38,433 nucleotides of DNA. Origin: an uncultured Bacilli bacterium. GTDB taxonomy: Bacteria > Bacillota_I > Bacilli_A > RF39 > UBA660. The notes under the pieces were generated by a model, which saw only the letters and a list, made by a program, of their open reading frames with translations, did not search any database and was not told the DNA's origin. A program made the translations under genes and the position numbers. Positions 25,137 through 32,940 of the stretch are shown one piece after another (the stretch's first letter is position 1; the number at the start of each line of letters is the position of its first letter). The stretch lies in assembly GCA_934085635.1 (NCBI GenBank), contig CAKOHL010000002.1, forward strand, positions 1-38,433, written 5' to 3'.

Positions 25137-25149
25137 TCGCTTTTTATTT
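25117..25149. terminator. Bidirectional terminator
   Basis: A 9-bp stem AAAAAGCGA/TCGCTTTTT (25117-25125, 25137-25145) lies between converging genes and overlaps both stop regions. Confidence 0.75.
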
Positions 25150-25548
25150 TTCTAAATTGGTAAGAATCTCTTCTGAAATATCTTCAGCTTTTTCTCTTAA
25201 GTCTTCTATTAAATCTTCAAACCCATCAAGCTTCTTCTTAGCTGTATAACTAATTAACTTATTAATTTTCTTAATAACTTTCTTAGCTTGTCTTCTTGCT
25301 TGTTTATAATTGTTCATAAGTTCAAGAGTATTAATCTCTCTATCAATTTCATCTAACTTCTTTTCAATAACTTCTTGTACATCTTCTTCGCTGATATTAG
25401 AAAGTTTATCTTTTAAATTAATAAAAGTTTCTTTAATCTTCTTTCTAGTATCGCTTCCTTTTCTAGGCGCAAATAATATACCAGCACCAGCTCCTATAAT
25501 TGCTCCAGCTCCCATTGCTGCTAATACTTTTCCAGTTCCTTTTTTCAT
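25144..25548 (-). CDS. YtxH domain-containing protein
   Basis: The 134-residue product begins with a Gly/Ala membrane segment and the YtxH motif GAGAGILFAPRKGSDTRKKI. A long, highly charged helical region follows (about 35-130). YtxH proteins are small general-stress-associated membrane proteins of Firmicutes with no known activity. A TATAAT lies on the minus strand at 25573-25578, but its -35 is poor. The ribosome site is AAGGATG. Confidence 0.85.
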   Translation of the reverse strand: MKKGTGKVLAAMGAGAIIGAGAGILFAPRKGSDTRKKIKETFINLKDKLSNISEEDVQEVIEKKLDEIDREINTLELMNNYKQARRQAKKVIKKINKLISYTAKKKLDGFEDLIEDLREKAEDISEEILTNLEK

Positions 25549-25629
25549 TTATTATCACATCCTTACATATCTATTATATCATTTTAAAAATAAAATATTA
25601 TAAAAAGTATAACAAAATATGTAAAATAA

Positions 25630-25658
25630 CTGACATTTAATTATTTATTTGATAAAAT
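25630..25658 (+). promoter_or_regulatory. Promoter of the esterase gene
   Basis: CTGACA (25630-25635), a 17-base spacer and TAAAAT (25653-25658). Confidence 0.55.
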
Positions 25659-25678
25659 TTAATAAAGGAGTGAATGTA

Positions 25679-26395
25679 ATGAGGAGAAAAGCAATATTAA
25701 TAATCCACGGTTTTGCAGGAGGAACATATGATGAAGAATATTTAGCAAACTCACTTGAGTTCGTTAAAAACTTTGACGTATTCTCTTTCACATTACCAGG
25801 ACACGAATCAAGAAAGGATAAAGCCACAAGGGCAGACTGGATACAAAGTGCTAGAAATCACGTAGAAATGTTAATAAATCATGGCTATAAAGACATCTAC
25901 GTAATAGGCCATTCAATGGGAGGAGTAATTGCATCAATAGTAGCAAGTGAATACAAAGAAATAAAAAAAGTTGTTCTAGCAGCAGCAGCATTTCAATATT
26001 TAAATAGTGGAAGTGATAAAACAAATGTAAAAGAACTAGCTAGTTTAATAAAAAGAAATGTAATAGATTACAGTGCAGAAGAAATATTCTCAAGATTCTT
26101 AAAAATGCCACTTAACTCACTAAAAGAATTTATGAGTATAGTAAAAGAAAATCAAGATGTAATAAAAAGTGTTGATACACCAATACTAATATTGCATGGT
26201 AAAAATGACAAACTAGTGCCTCTAACAAGTTCTAGGTATATATATAATAATGTTAAAAGTAAATCTAAAATATATTATAAAATAAAAGGTGTAAATCATG
26301 ACATATTTAATAGTAACAGAAAAGAAGAAATATGTGAAATAATAATTAAATTCTTAAAGAAAAATCATAAATGTATAATAGAAGAAGAAATATAA
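25679..26395 (+). CDS. Alpha/beta-hydrolase, carboxylesterase/lysophospholipase type
   Basis: The 238-residue cytoplasmic hydrolase has oxyanion HGFAGG (10-15) and nucleophile GHSMGG with Ser79. The acid residue lies in LHGKNDKLVP and the catalytic His in GVNHDIF. This resembles Est30-like carboxylesterases and monoacylglycerol lipases. The start at 25679 is 8 bases after AAAGGAG (25664-25670); an upstream in-frame ATG at 25649 lacks a ribosome site and overlaps the promoter. The substrate is unknown. Confidence 0.87.
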   Translation: MRRKAILIIHGFAGGTYDEEYLANSLEFVKNFDVFSFTLPGHESRKDKATRADWIQSARNHVEMLINHGYKDIYVIGHSMGGVIASIVASEYKEIKKVVLAAAAFQYLNSGSDKTNVKELASLIKRNVIDYSAEEIFSRFLKMPLNSLKEFMSIVKENQDVIKSVDTPILILHGKNDKLVPLTSSRYIYNNVKSKSKIYYKIKGVNHDIFNSNRKEEICEIIIKFLKKNHKCIIEEEI

Positions 26396-26454
26396 TCTGG
26401 GCTTTAGCATAAACAGATAAGTAGATAAAAACATAAAATAACTTGGAGGGCAAT

Positions 26455-27255
26455 ATGTTAGAATATGTTTTTACTTTAAGTCCAGTATTACTAGCCCTGA
26501 TGGCTGGAATAATAACTTGGTTATTCACTTTACTAGGTGCTGGACTCGTCGTGTTTTTTAAAAATATAAATAAAAAAGTTATGGATTTAATGCTAGCTTT
26601 AGCCGCAGGACTAATGCTTGCTGCGAGCTTTTGGAGTTTATTAAATCCTGGAATAGAAATGGCAAAAATTCAAAATCAAATTGCACCATTAATTGCTAGT
26701 TTAGGTTTTTTATCAGGAGCATTATTAATTGTACTAAGTGATAAAATAGTTAATAAAATAATAAAAAAGAAAACAGAGAGTGAAAATAGTAAATTCAAAA
26801 GAAGTCTATTATTAATATTTAGTATAACAGTCCACAATATTCCAGAAGGTTTAGCGGTGGGTTTAGCCTTTGGCTCACTAACATTTACGTGTACATCATC
26901 CGCACTTGTAAGTGCCTTTGTCTTCGCTTTTGGCATAGCGGTGCAAAACTTTCCTGAAGGTGCAGCAATAAGCTTGCCTCTAAGAAGAGAAGGTTACTCT
27001 AGAAAAAAAGCATTCTTCTATGGACAATTAAGTGGTATAGTCGAGCCAATCGCTGCAGTAATAGGCGCAATACTAGTAATGAAAATAAAAGTAGTACTTC
27101 CATTCTTCTTATGTTTTGCAGCAGGAGCGATGGTCTATGTAGTAACAAAAGAAATAATACCTGAAAGCCAAGATAACAATTACAAAACAAAAGCGGCACT
27201 TTTTACAATGATAGGCTTCACCATAATGATGGTACTTGATGTAGCGCTTGGTTAA
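26455..27255 (+). CDS. ZIP-family metal transporter
   Basis: This 266-residue membrane protein has about eight segments. The metal-path motifs are HNIPEGLAVG (from His127) and QNFPEGAAIS (from Gln164), as in the GufA/ZupT branch of ZIP. It probably moves zinc or another divalent metal. The start is the ATG at 26455 after GGAGGG (26445-26450); a TTG at 26443 would lie over the ribosome site. No metal-responsive operator was recognised in the 59 bases upstream, so it may be read through from the esterase gene. Confidence 0.9.
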   Translation: MLEYVFTLSPVLLALMAGIITWLFTLLGAGLVVFFKNINKKVMDLMLALAAGLMLAASFWSLLNPGIEMAKIQNQIAPLIASLGFLSGALLIVLSDKIVNKIIKKKTESENSKFKRSLLLIFSITVHNIPEGLAVGLAFGSLTFTCTSSALVSAFVFAFGIAVQNFPEGAAISLPLRREGYSRKKAFFYGQLSGIVEPIAAVIGAILVMKIKVVLPFFLCFAAGAMVYVVTKEIIPESQDNNYKTKAALFTMIGFTIMMVLDVALG

Positions 27256-27281
27256 ACTTTGCTAATAAGCAGAGTTTTTTT
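27254..27281 (+). terminator. Terminator after the ZIP gene
   Basis: A 9-bp stem AAACTTTGC/GCAGAGTTT (one G-U pair) overlapping the stop is followed by T residues. Confidence 0.7.
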
Positions 27282-27299
27282 ATGCCCTTAAACTTAACA

Positions 27300-27327
27300 T
27301 TGTTATTTTTCCTAGTTTTGGTATAAT
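27300..27327 (+). promoter_or_regulatory. Promoter of the SDR/acyltransferase/acyl-ligase operon
   Basis: TTGTTA (27300-27305), a 16-base spacer and TATAAT (27322-27327), then AAAGGAGG at 27331. Confidence 0.7.
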
Positions 27328-27346
27328 TATAAAGGAGGATAGATAT

Positions 27347-28090
27347 ATGAAATGTTTAATAACAGGAGCATCTAGTGGAATAGGTAAAGATATGGCTAAA
27401 TACCTAAGCACTCTAGGTCACGAAGTGATATTAGTATCAAAAGATAAAACTAAATTAGAAAGCACTAGTAAAAATATAAAAAACTCTAGCATCTTTATAT
27501 GTGATTTAAGCAAAGAAGAAGAATTAAATGAACTATGCAAATTTATACTAAAAGAAAAACCAGAAGTAGTAATAAATGACGCTGGATTTGGTGCATTTGG
27601 CGACTACACAGAAGTTTCAGTAGACAAAGAAATAAATATGATTATGGTAAATGTAGTCGCACTTCATAAAATTACAAAAACTTGTCTAAAATATATGGAA
27701 AACAATAATTACATATTAAATGTAGCAAGTATTGCTGGAGTATTACCTGGTGGGCCACTACTTTCAACTTACTATGCAACTAAAAGCTATGTAAGAAGTT
27801 ATACCCTAGGTTTATATGAAGAATTAAGAAGAAACAAATCAAAAGTTTCAATTAGTAGTCTTTGTCCAGGACCAGTAGACACTAACTTCAATAAAGTTGC
27901 TGGTGGACATTTTAGCATAAACTCAAAAACAAGTGAATATGTTAGCAAATATGCAATTGATAAAATGTTCAAAAGAAAAGTATTAATATTCCCAGGAATA
28001 GATGTAAAACTAGGATATATATTTGGCAAAATATTACCATATAAACTAGTATTAAAAGTACTATACAAAATAGAACATAAAAAAAGATAG
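27347..28090 (+). CDS. Short-chain dehydrogenase/reductase
   Basis: The 247-residue NAD(P)-dependent enzyme has cofactor motif TGASSGIG (6-13), a DAG motif at about 78-80, catalytic Ser128, and Tyr142 with Lys146 in TYYATKSY. A hydrophobic, basic C-terminus may touch the membrane. The family is broad and the substrate cannot be named. It heads a tight operon with an acyltransferase-like and an acyl-CoA-ligase gene, so an acyl or lipid substrate is a reasonable guess. Confidence 0.87.
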   Translation: MKCLITGASSGIGKDMAKYLSTLGHEVILVSKDKTKLESTSKNIKNSSIFICDLSKEEELNELCKFILKEKPEVVINDAGFGAFGDYTEVSVDKEINMIMVNVVALHKITKTCLKYMENNNYILNVASIAGVLPGGPLLSTYYATKSYVRSYTLGLYEELRRNKSKVSISSLCPGPVDTNFNKVAGGHFSINSKTSEYVSKYAIDKMFKRKVLIFPGIDVKLGYIFGKILPYKLVLKVLYKIEHKKR

Positions 28091-28099
28091 GGGTAGTAA

Positions 28100-28936
28100 A
28101 TGAAAAATAGAAGAGATGGTAAAAGAGTAAAGGACTTAGATGCAATGCACGCACTTATGCCATACATAAAACCAAATAGATGTGACAGTGATGTATTCAT
28201 AAATCAAATAATGGATGTAACAGAATTAGTAAAATATTATGGCAAATTAAAAGCTAAAGATAAAGATATAACATACTTTCATATGTTTATAACACTTATT
28301 GCCAAAACAATATACAATAGACCACTTTTAAACAGATTCATAATAAATAAAAATTATTATGACAGAAACGAAGTAACTATCGCGTTCACTTCTAAAATAA
28401 ATTATGAAGACAAAGCAAAAGAAATACTTAAAGTTCTAACTATTGAAGAAAATGATAATTTAGAAACTATAAAAACTAAAACATTAAAAGCAGTTAATGA
28501 AGTAAGAAATGCAAAAGAAAGTGGTACTAATAGCATAATGAGTATAGTAAGCAAACTTCCAAATTTTATTATGAGTTTAGTTGTAAAAATAGTAAAATTT
28601 ATGGATAGACACGACTTACTTCCAAAAAGTCTAATAGACGACAACTTATACTACAGCACTTGCATAGTAAGTAATTTAGGAAGCATACAAAGTGGAGCAA
28701 TATATCATAACCTAACTGACTTTGGAACAAGTAGCATTTTAGCAACAATTGGAGAAATAAAAGAAGAAAATGGTAAATATTTTTGTGAATTTGGAATAAA
28801 TATAGATGAGAGGATTGCAGATGGTGTATACTTTGTTAAATCAGTTAAACTAATGCAAGAAATATTAAATAATCCAGAAAGTCTTGAAAGGAACGTAAAT
28901 GATAAAATTGAAATTAAAACAAAATTCAAATATTAA
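28100..28936 (+). CDS. Lipoyl-free 2-oxoacid-dehydrogenase-type (E2/CAT-fold) acyltransferase
   Basis: This 278-residue protein resembles the catalytic domain of E2 acyltransferases: YFHMFITLIAKTIYNRPLLNRF, TCIVSNLGSIQSGAIYHNL and FGINIDERIADGVYF. The last keeps the DG of the HxxxDG active site but has Asp where the His is expected. It lacks the lipoyl and subunit-binding domains, so it is not part of a pyruvate dehydrogenase. It lies 9 bases after the SDR, and its last 38 bases overlap the ligase gene. Standalone CAT-fold proteins beside acyl ligases may transfer acyl groups; that is inference. Confidence 0.78.
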   Translation: MKNRRDGKRVKDLDAMHALMPYIKPNRCDSDVFINQIMDVTELVKYYGKLKAKDKDITYFHMFITLIAKTIYNRPLLNRFIINKNYYDRNEVTIAFTSKINYEDKAKEILKVLTIEENDNLETIKTKTLKAVNEVRNAKESGTNSIMSIVSKLPNFIMSLVVKIVKFMDRHDLLPKSLIDDNLYYSTCIVSNLGSIQSGAIYHNLTDFGTSSILATIGEIKEENGKYFCEFGINIDERIADGVYFVKSVKLMQEILNNPESLERNVNDKIEIKTKFKY

Positions 28937-30626
28937 CAAACCTTGGGTAAACTTTTATGATGAAGGTGTACCTAAAACAATAAATTACCCAGATAAAATG
29001 TTATGGGAAATGATTAAGGATAGTGCAGATAGAAATCCAAACTTACTCGCATATGAATACTATGGAACGACAAGTACATTTAAAAAACTTATGAAAGATA
29101 TAGCATCTTGTGCAAGAAGTTTAAAAAGCATAGGGGTAAGAGAAAAAGACATTGTAACAATATGTTCTCCTAATATGCCTCAAGCAATAATATTATTCTA
29201 TGCAATAAATATGGTAGGCGCTATCAGTAATATGGTTCATCCATTAAGTGCAGAAAAAGAAATTGAATATTTCCTAACTGTATCAAAAAGTAAATATATA
29301 TTCACTGTAGATATTGCTTGTGAAAAAGTAATGAATGTAATAAAAAATACTCAAGTAGAAAAAGTTATAGTAATGTCTCCAGCAGAAAAGATGAATAAGA
29401 TAACTCGCTTTGCCTACAACTTAACAACAAAAAAAGCAAAAGTCCCTTATGATAATGATATGGTATTCTCATATAATAGCTTTATTGATTTTGGATATAT
29501 GTATGATGGAAAATATATTCACAATGGTAAAGCACTTGATAAGGCAGTAATACTTTATAGTGGAGGTACAACAGGTAAACCAAAAGGAATTGTATTATCT
29601 AATAATAGTTTTAACGCAGCAACACTCCAAACAGGTAGTATGATAGGACCTATTGAAAAAGGAGACTCAGTTCTAACAATAATGCCTATATTCCATGCAT
29701 TCGGACTAGATGTATGTATTCACACTCCATTAACTTTCGGAGTAAAATGTATATTAATTCCAGTATTTAACTACAAAAAATTCGGTAGACTTATAAAACA
29801 ATACAAACCTAACTTTATAGTTGGTGTACCTACATTATTAAACACAATGATAAATGATAAAGGATTAGAAGAAATGGATTTATCATTCATAAAATGTATA
29901 ATAACTGGAGGAGATACTGTAAGTCCTGAACTTAAAAGAAATGTTGATAACTTTATGAAAAAACACAATAGTAAAGCAACGGTAAGACCTGGTTATGGAC
30001 TAACTGAAGGAGCAGGCGCAAGTTGCTTACTTCCAAATAAAGTTCAACCAGAAGGAAGTATAGGAATTCCTTGTCAAGATTGCTTATACAAAATAGTAGA
30101 CATAAACACTAAAGAAGATTTAAGGCCTAATGAAATTGGAGAAATATGCATAAGTGGTCCTAATGTGATGATAGAATACCTAAGTGATGAAGAAGAAACT
30201 AAAAAAGTACTAATAAAAGACAAAAAAGGAATTACTTGGCTTCACACAGGCGATGTTGGTAAAATGGATGAAAATGGTTTCGTATATTTTGAACAAAGAC
30301 TAAAAAGAATAATTATATCAAGTGGATACAACATATATCCTTCACACATAGAAAGCATTTTAAATAAACACCCACTAGTAAGTGAAGTATGTGTAGTATC
30401 AATGCCTCATCCATATAAAACAGAAGTAGCAAAAGCATTCGTAGTTTTAAATGATCAAAATGTAAACAAAGATAAAGTAAAAAGTGAACTTAAAAAATTA
30501 GCTAGTGAATACTTAGCTAAATATAGTTTACCTTATGAATATGAATTCGTAAGTGATTTACCTAGAACTAACCTAGGAAAAGTAGATTATAAGAAACTAG
30601 AAGCAAAAAGTAAATCTTTCAACTAA
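28899..30626 (+). CDS. AMP-forming acyl-CoA ligase / AMP-dependent synthetase
   Basis: The 575-residue adenylating enzyme activates a carboxylic acid with ATP. The phosphate loop is SGGTTGKPKG (221-230), followed by MPIFHAFG, the adenine motif GYGLTEGAG, the hinge TGDVGKMDENGFVYF and the C-terminal catalytic Lys in NLGKVDYKKL. The start at 28899 lies within the previous gene, after AAAGGA, and gives a normal N-terminus. Substrate chain length cannot be read from sequence. It is the third gene of the SDR operon. Confidence 0.9.
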   Translation: MIKLKLKQNSNINKPWVNFYDEGVPKTINYPDKMLWEMIKDSADRNPNLLAYEYYGTTSTFKKLMKDIASCARSLKSIGVREKDIVTICSPNMPQAIILFYAINMVGAISNMVHPLSAEKEIEYFLTVSKSKYIFTVDIACEKVMNVIKNTQVEKVIVMSPAEKMNKITRFAYNLTTKKAKVPYDNDMVFSYNSFIDFGYMYDGKYIHNGKALDKAVILYSGGTTGKPKGIVLSNNSFNAATLQTGSMIGPIEKGDSVLTIMPIFHAFGLDVCIHTPLTFGVKCILIPVFNYKKFGRLIKQYKPNFIVGVPTLLNTMINDKGLEEMDLSFIKCIITGGDTVSPELKRNVDNFMKKHNSKATVRPGYGLTEGAGASCLLPNKVQPEGSIGIPCQDCLYKIVDINTKEDLRPNEIGEICISGPNVMIEYLSDEEETKKVLIKDKKGITWLHTGDVGKMDENGFVYFEQRLKRIIISSGYNIYPSHIESILNKHPLVSEVCVVSMPHPYKTEVAKAFVVLNDQNVNKDKVKSELKKLASEYLAKYSLPYEYEFVSDLPRTNLGKVDYKKLEAKSKSFN

Positions 30627-30647
30627 CTGAAAGATTTTTCTTTTTTT
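30612..30647 (+). terminator. Terminator of the acyl-ligase operon
   Basis: A 10-bp stem AAATCTTTCA/TGAAAGATTT (30612-30621, 30628-30637) with the stop codon in its loop is followed by two T-runs. A second AAATCTTTCAG at 30652-30662 could pair with the same right arm instead. Confidence 0.8.
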
Positions 30648-30832
30648 GGTAAAATCTTTCAGTATAATTATTATTATGGTTTAAATGATAAAACATATGA
30701 ATTATTATAACAAACAATGAACTAGATTATTCTACAATTGTAGTTGAACATATAAAATTAAAATATTTCCTACTTATAGAAAGTTTGGATTAAAAAAAGT
30801 TTTGCAACTTTATTTGCAAAACTTTATTTTTT
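30627..30832 (+). other. Gap of about 200 bases with a possible promoter and decayed coding relic
   Basis: A TATAAT at 30663-30668 has no matching gene behind it. Only short frames follow, such as MIKHMNYYNKQ and, in separate frames, DYSTIVVEHIKLKYF and TYRKFGLKKVLQ. These look like fragments of a frameshifted coding sequence. A perfect 12-base palindrome (CTACAATTGTAG) lies at 30732-30743. No functional gene is claimed. Confidence 0.3.
30797..30831. terminator. Strong bidirectional terminator downstream of hsp20
   Basis: A 12-bp perfect stem (30797-30808 with 30815-30826) has a 6-base loop, A residues before it and T residues after it. It ends the minus-strand hsp20 transcript. Confidence 0.8.
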
Positions 30833-31222
30833 TTAGTCTATATTAATAAGTTTTTTATTATCTTTTTTAGGTGTTTCAGGAACAATTACTCTTAAAGTTC
30901 CATCTTTAAATTCAGCTTTAATATCTTTATGATCTACATCACCAATATAAAATTCTCTCTTAAATGAACCATAATATCTTTCTCTCTTAATGTAATGTTT
31001 ATCCTTATCATCGTTTTCTTTGCTCTTATGTGCACTTATAGTAAGGTATCCATCTTCAACTTCGATTTTAACATCTTTCTTGTCAAATCCTGGAATATCC
31101 ATTACGATGTTGTATTTACCTTCTTTCTCATAAATATCACAATTCATATTCATTAATTTTTTATCAGTATCGAAATCATTAAAGATATCATCTAAATAAA
31201 ATCTTCCTGGTAATAAACTCAT
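30833..31222 (-). CDS. Small heat-shock protein Hsp20 (alpha-crystallin family)
   Basis: The 129-residue cytosolic holdase chaperone has an alpha-crystallin domain at about 29-120, with YNIVMDIPGFDKKDVKIEVEDGYLTISA and the closing AEFKDGTLRVIVPE (the G-x-L motif). A short C-terminal tail follows. AAGGAG lies 8 bases before the ATG. The promoter is embedded in a CIRCE element (31261-31287), so HrcA should repress it; this is less common for hsp20 than for groE/dnaK. Confidence 0.94.
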   Translation of the reverse strand: MSLLPGRFYLDDIFNDFDTDKKLMNMNCDIYEKEGKYNIVMDIPGFDKKDVKIEVEDGYLTISAHKSKENDDKDKHYIKRERYYGSFKREFYIGDVDHKDIKAEFKDGTLRVIVPETPKKDNKKLINID

Positions 31223-31245
31223 AATATCATCTCCTTACGATTATG

Positions 31246-31274
31246 ATTATACTACTATCATTAGCACTTGTCAA
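31246..31274 (-). promoter_or_regulatory. hsp20 promoter
   Basis: On the minus strand a perfect TTGACA (31269-31274), a 17-base spacer and a perfect TATAAT (31246-31251). The -35 box falls inside the CIRCE inverted repeat. Confidence 0.85.
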
Positions 31275-31287
31275 CACTGAGTGCTAA
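31261..31287. promoter_or_regulatory. CIRCE operator (HrcA-binding)
   Basis: TTAGCACTT, nine bases, GAGTGCTAA. This matches the CIRCE consensus (TTAGCACTC-N9-GAGTGCTAA) at 17 of 18 arm positions, with spacing intact. Confidence 0.92.
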
Positions 31288-31307
31288 TTTTTTCAAACTT
31301 TTTTGTA

Positions 31308-31326
31308 GTACATTAAAATTATGTAC
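31308..31326. promoter_or_regulatory. Inverted repeat GTACAT-N7-ATGTAC, possible operator
   Basis: A perfect 6-7-6 dyad lies between divergent hsp20 and the CotF-like pair. The regulator is unknown, and no matching promoter boxes with good spacing were found for the plus-strand genes. Confidence 0.35.
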
Positions 31327-31417
31327 ATTAATTCAAAAAATATCCTTTATCTAAATGGTATATATTGGAAGTAAAAATATATTTATAATGTTAATAATAT
31401 ACCTAGGAGGAATTATT

Positions 31418-31615
31418 ATGAATGAAGTACCAAATATAATATCTACTAAAGACTTATCTTATATAAAAGATATGCTTAAGTGGAATTTCACATTAATTAA
31501 AAAAACAAATATGTATGCAGAAATGTGCACTGATGAAAGTGTAAAAAAATTACTTGAAAGAGTAAGTAAAGTTCATAAAGCACAGTTTGAAGATTTAATG
31601 GACATACTTAAATAA
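31418..31615 (+). CDS. Small CotF/ferritin-like helical protein (65 residues)
   Basis: The start at 31418 is set by AGGAGG (31405-31410); a longer frame from 31355 would run through the ribosome site. The product is a short helical hairpin (LSYIKDMLKWNFTLIKKTN, then LLERVSKVHKAQFEDLMDIL). It resembles half of a spore-coat CotF or ferritin-like bundle and may pair with the product of the next gene, 9 bases on. No metal-binding EXXH is present, and the role is not known. Confidence 0.6.
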   Translation: MNEVPNIISTKDLSYIKDMLKWNFTLIKKTNMYAEMCTDESVKKLLERVSKVHKAQFEDLMDILK

Positions 31616-31624
31616 GGAGGACCT

Positions 31625-31930
31625 ATGGCAAAAATAGAAAATAAGAAAAAAGAAGTTTCTAAAGGAAAAGAAATGAATGATAAAGATATATTAAATGATA
31701 TATTAGAATACGAAAAAAATATGAGTAATAATTATAGCATAGCATTAAATGAAATGAGCAATAAAGTTCTTTATAAAAAAGTATTCACACTATTTAAAGA
31801 AAGTAAAGGACTTGCTAGAGACATATTTGATACTATGTTTGTAAATGGATGGTACAGTCTAGAAACAGCAGAAGAAAATAAAATTACAAAAGCTTACGAT
31901 GAAGCTAAAAAAGAATATGGTGAACTTTAA
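31625..31930 (+). CDS. CotF-family (spore coat F-like) protein
   Basis: The 101-residue product matches the Coat F domain pattern: DILNDILEYEKNMSNNYSIALNEM, then LYKKVFTLFKESKGLARDIFDTMFVNGWYSLETAE. The first 16 residues are a Lys/Glu-rich leader. AAGGAGG lies 4 bases before the ATG at 31625, and an alternative ATG at 31673 begins right at the domain. CotF-like proteins also occur in bacteria that do not sporulate, so this is not proof of spores. It forms a pair with the preceding gene. Its stop overlaps the end of the converging gene by 4 bases. Confidence 0.78.
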   Translation: MAKIENKKKEVSKGKEMNDKDILNDILEYEKNMSNNYSIALNEMSNKVLYKKVFTLFKESKGLARDIFDTMFVNGWYSLETAEENKITKAYDEAKKEYGEL

Positions 31931-32292
31931 TTAAAAAGTCCACCATATTTATCTTCCATCTTATTTATCTCATTTCTAAGAGAATTAAAAACAGATTTCA
32001 TCTCCTCTGGATAAACTTTACTTAAAATTTTCCTTAAATATTCTATATTATATTCAAAAGGATTATAAAGATTTTTAACTTCTTTTGAATTAATATTCAT
32101 AACTGTACCGTGAACTCTTCTTTCAACAAGTCCTTGGCTAGCCGAGTTAGTTATAATTAGCTGACTGATAAGCATTAACCAGTTACCAATAACATTCTGT
32201 TCATTAGCGGTAAAGTCATCTATAAGCAAATAACCTATAAGAACACAAATTGCAGTAGAAACTTTAGGATTTAACTCAAATAAGTCTTCCAT
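31927..32292 (-). CDS. Conserved-looking hypothetical protein, 121 residues
   Basis: I do not recognise this family. The N-terminal half has two moderately hydrophobic helices (KVSTAICVLIGYLLIDDF and NVIGNWLMLISQLIIT). The C-terminal half is helical and charged (NIEYLRKILSKVYPEEMKSV). It may be membrane-associated, but the helices are also compatible with a soluble bundle. A GGTGAAG site precedes the ATG. It has no operon partner and sits between the CotF-like pair and rubrerythrin. Confidence 0.6.
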   Translation of the reverse strand: MEDLFELNPKVSTAICVLIGYLLIDDFTANEQNVIGNWLMLISQLIITNSASQGLVERRVHGTVMNINSKEVKNLYNPFEYNIEYLRKILSKVYPEEMKSVFNSLRNEINKMEDKYGGLFN

Positions 32293-32338
32293 AACTTCAC
32301 CACTTTCTTATTAATTCTATTCTTTTAATTAAATAATA

Positions 32339-32367
32339 TCGACTTTTATTTTAAAATTTGGTAGAAT
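32339..32367 (+). promoter_or_regulatory. Promoter of rubrerythrin
   Basis: TCGACT (32339-32344), a 17-base spacer and TAGAAT (32362-32367). Confidence 0.45.
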
Positions 32368-32387
32368 TAAATCGGAGGTAAAAAATT

Positions 32388-32927
32388 ATGGAATTAAAAG
32401 GAAGTCAAACAGAAAAGAATTTAATGACTGCGTTTGCAGGGGAAAGTCAAGCAAGAAATAAATATACATATTATGCTAGTCAAGCAAAGAAAGATGGTTA
32501 TGAACAAATTGCTGCTATCTTTGAAGAAACAGCTGGTAACGAAAAAGAACACGCTAAATTATGGTTCAAACTTTTAAACGGAGGTAAAGTTCCAACTACA
32601 ATGGATAATCTAAAAGACGCAGCTGAAGGTGAAAACTATGAATGGACTGATATGTATAAAAGTTTTAGTGAAACTGCAAAAGAAGAAGGCTTTGACGACA
32701 TAGCAGAACTATTTAAAATGGTAGGAGACATAGAAAAACATCACGAAGAAAGATATCTAACACTACTAAAAAAAGTAGAAGACAATTTAGTATTTGAAAC
32801 AGAAGAAGAAACTATTTGGATATGCAGAAACTGTGGGCACGTATACAGAAGCAAAGAAGCACTTGAAGTTTGCCCAGTATGCAAACACGGTAAAGCTTAC
32901 CAAGAAAAAAGAGCAACTAACTACTAG
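32388..32927 (+). CDS. rbr: Rubrerythrin
   Basis: The 179-residue cytosolic peroxide reductase of anaerobes has a four-helix di-iron domain with AFAGESQARNKYTYY, EETAGNEKEHAKL and MVGDIEKHHEERY supplying Glu/His ligands. A C-terminal rubredoxin-like domain has CRNCGH and CPVCKHG for the FeS4 centre. Length is normal. GGAGGT is the ribosome site. This is a strong sign of an anaerobic or microaerophilic lifestyle with oxidative-stress defence. Confidence 0.96.
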   Translation: MELKGSQTEKNLMTAFAGESQARNKYTYYASQAKKDGYEQIAAIFEETAGNEKEHAKLWFKLLNGGKVPTTMDNLKDAAEGENYEWTDMYKSFSETAKEEGFDDIAELFKMVGDIEKHHEERYLTLLKKVEDNLVFETEEETIWICRNCGHVYRSKEALEVCPVCKHGKAYQEKRATNY

Positions 32928-32940
32928 TTGTTCTTTTTCT
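32909..32940. terminator. Bidirectional terminator after rubrerythrin
   Basis: An 11-bp stem (32909-32919 with 32925-32935, one G-U pair) overlaps the stop codons of both converging genes and is followed by a T-run. Confidence 0.8.
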
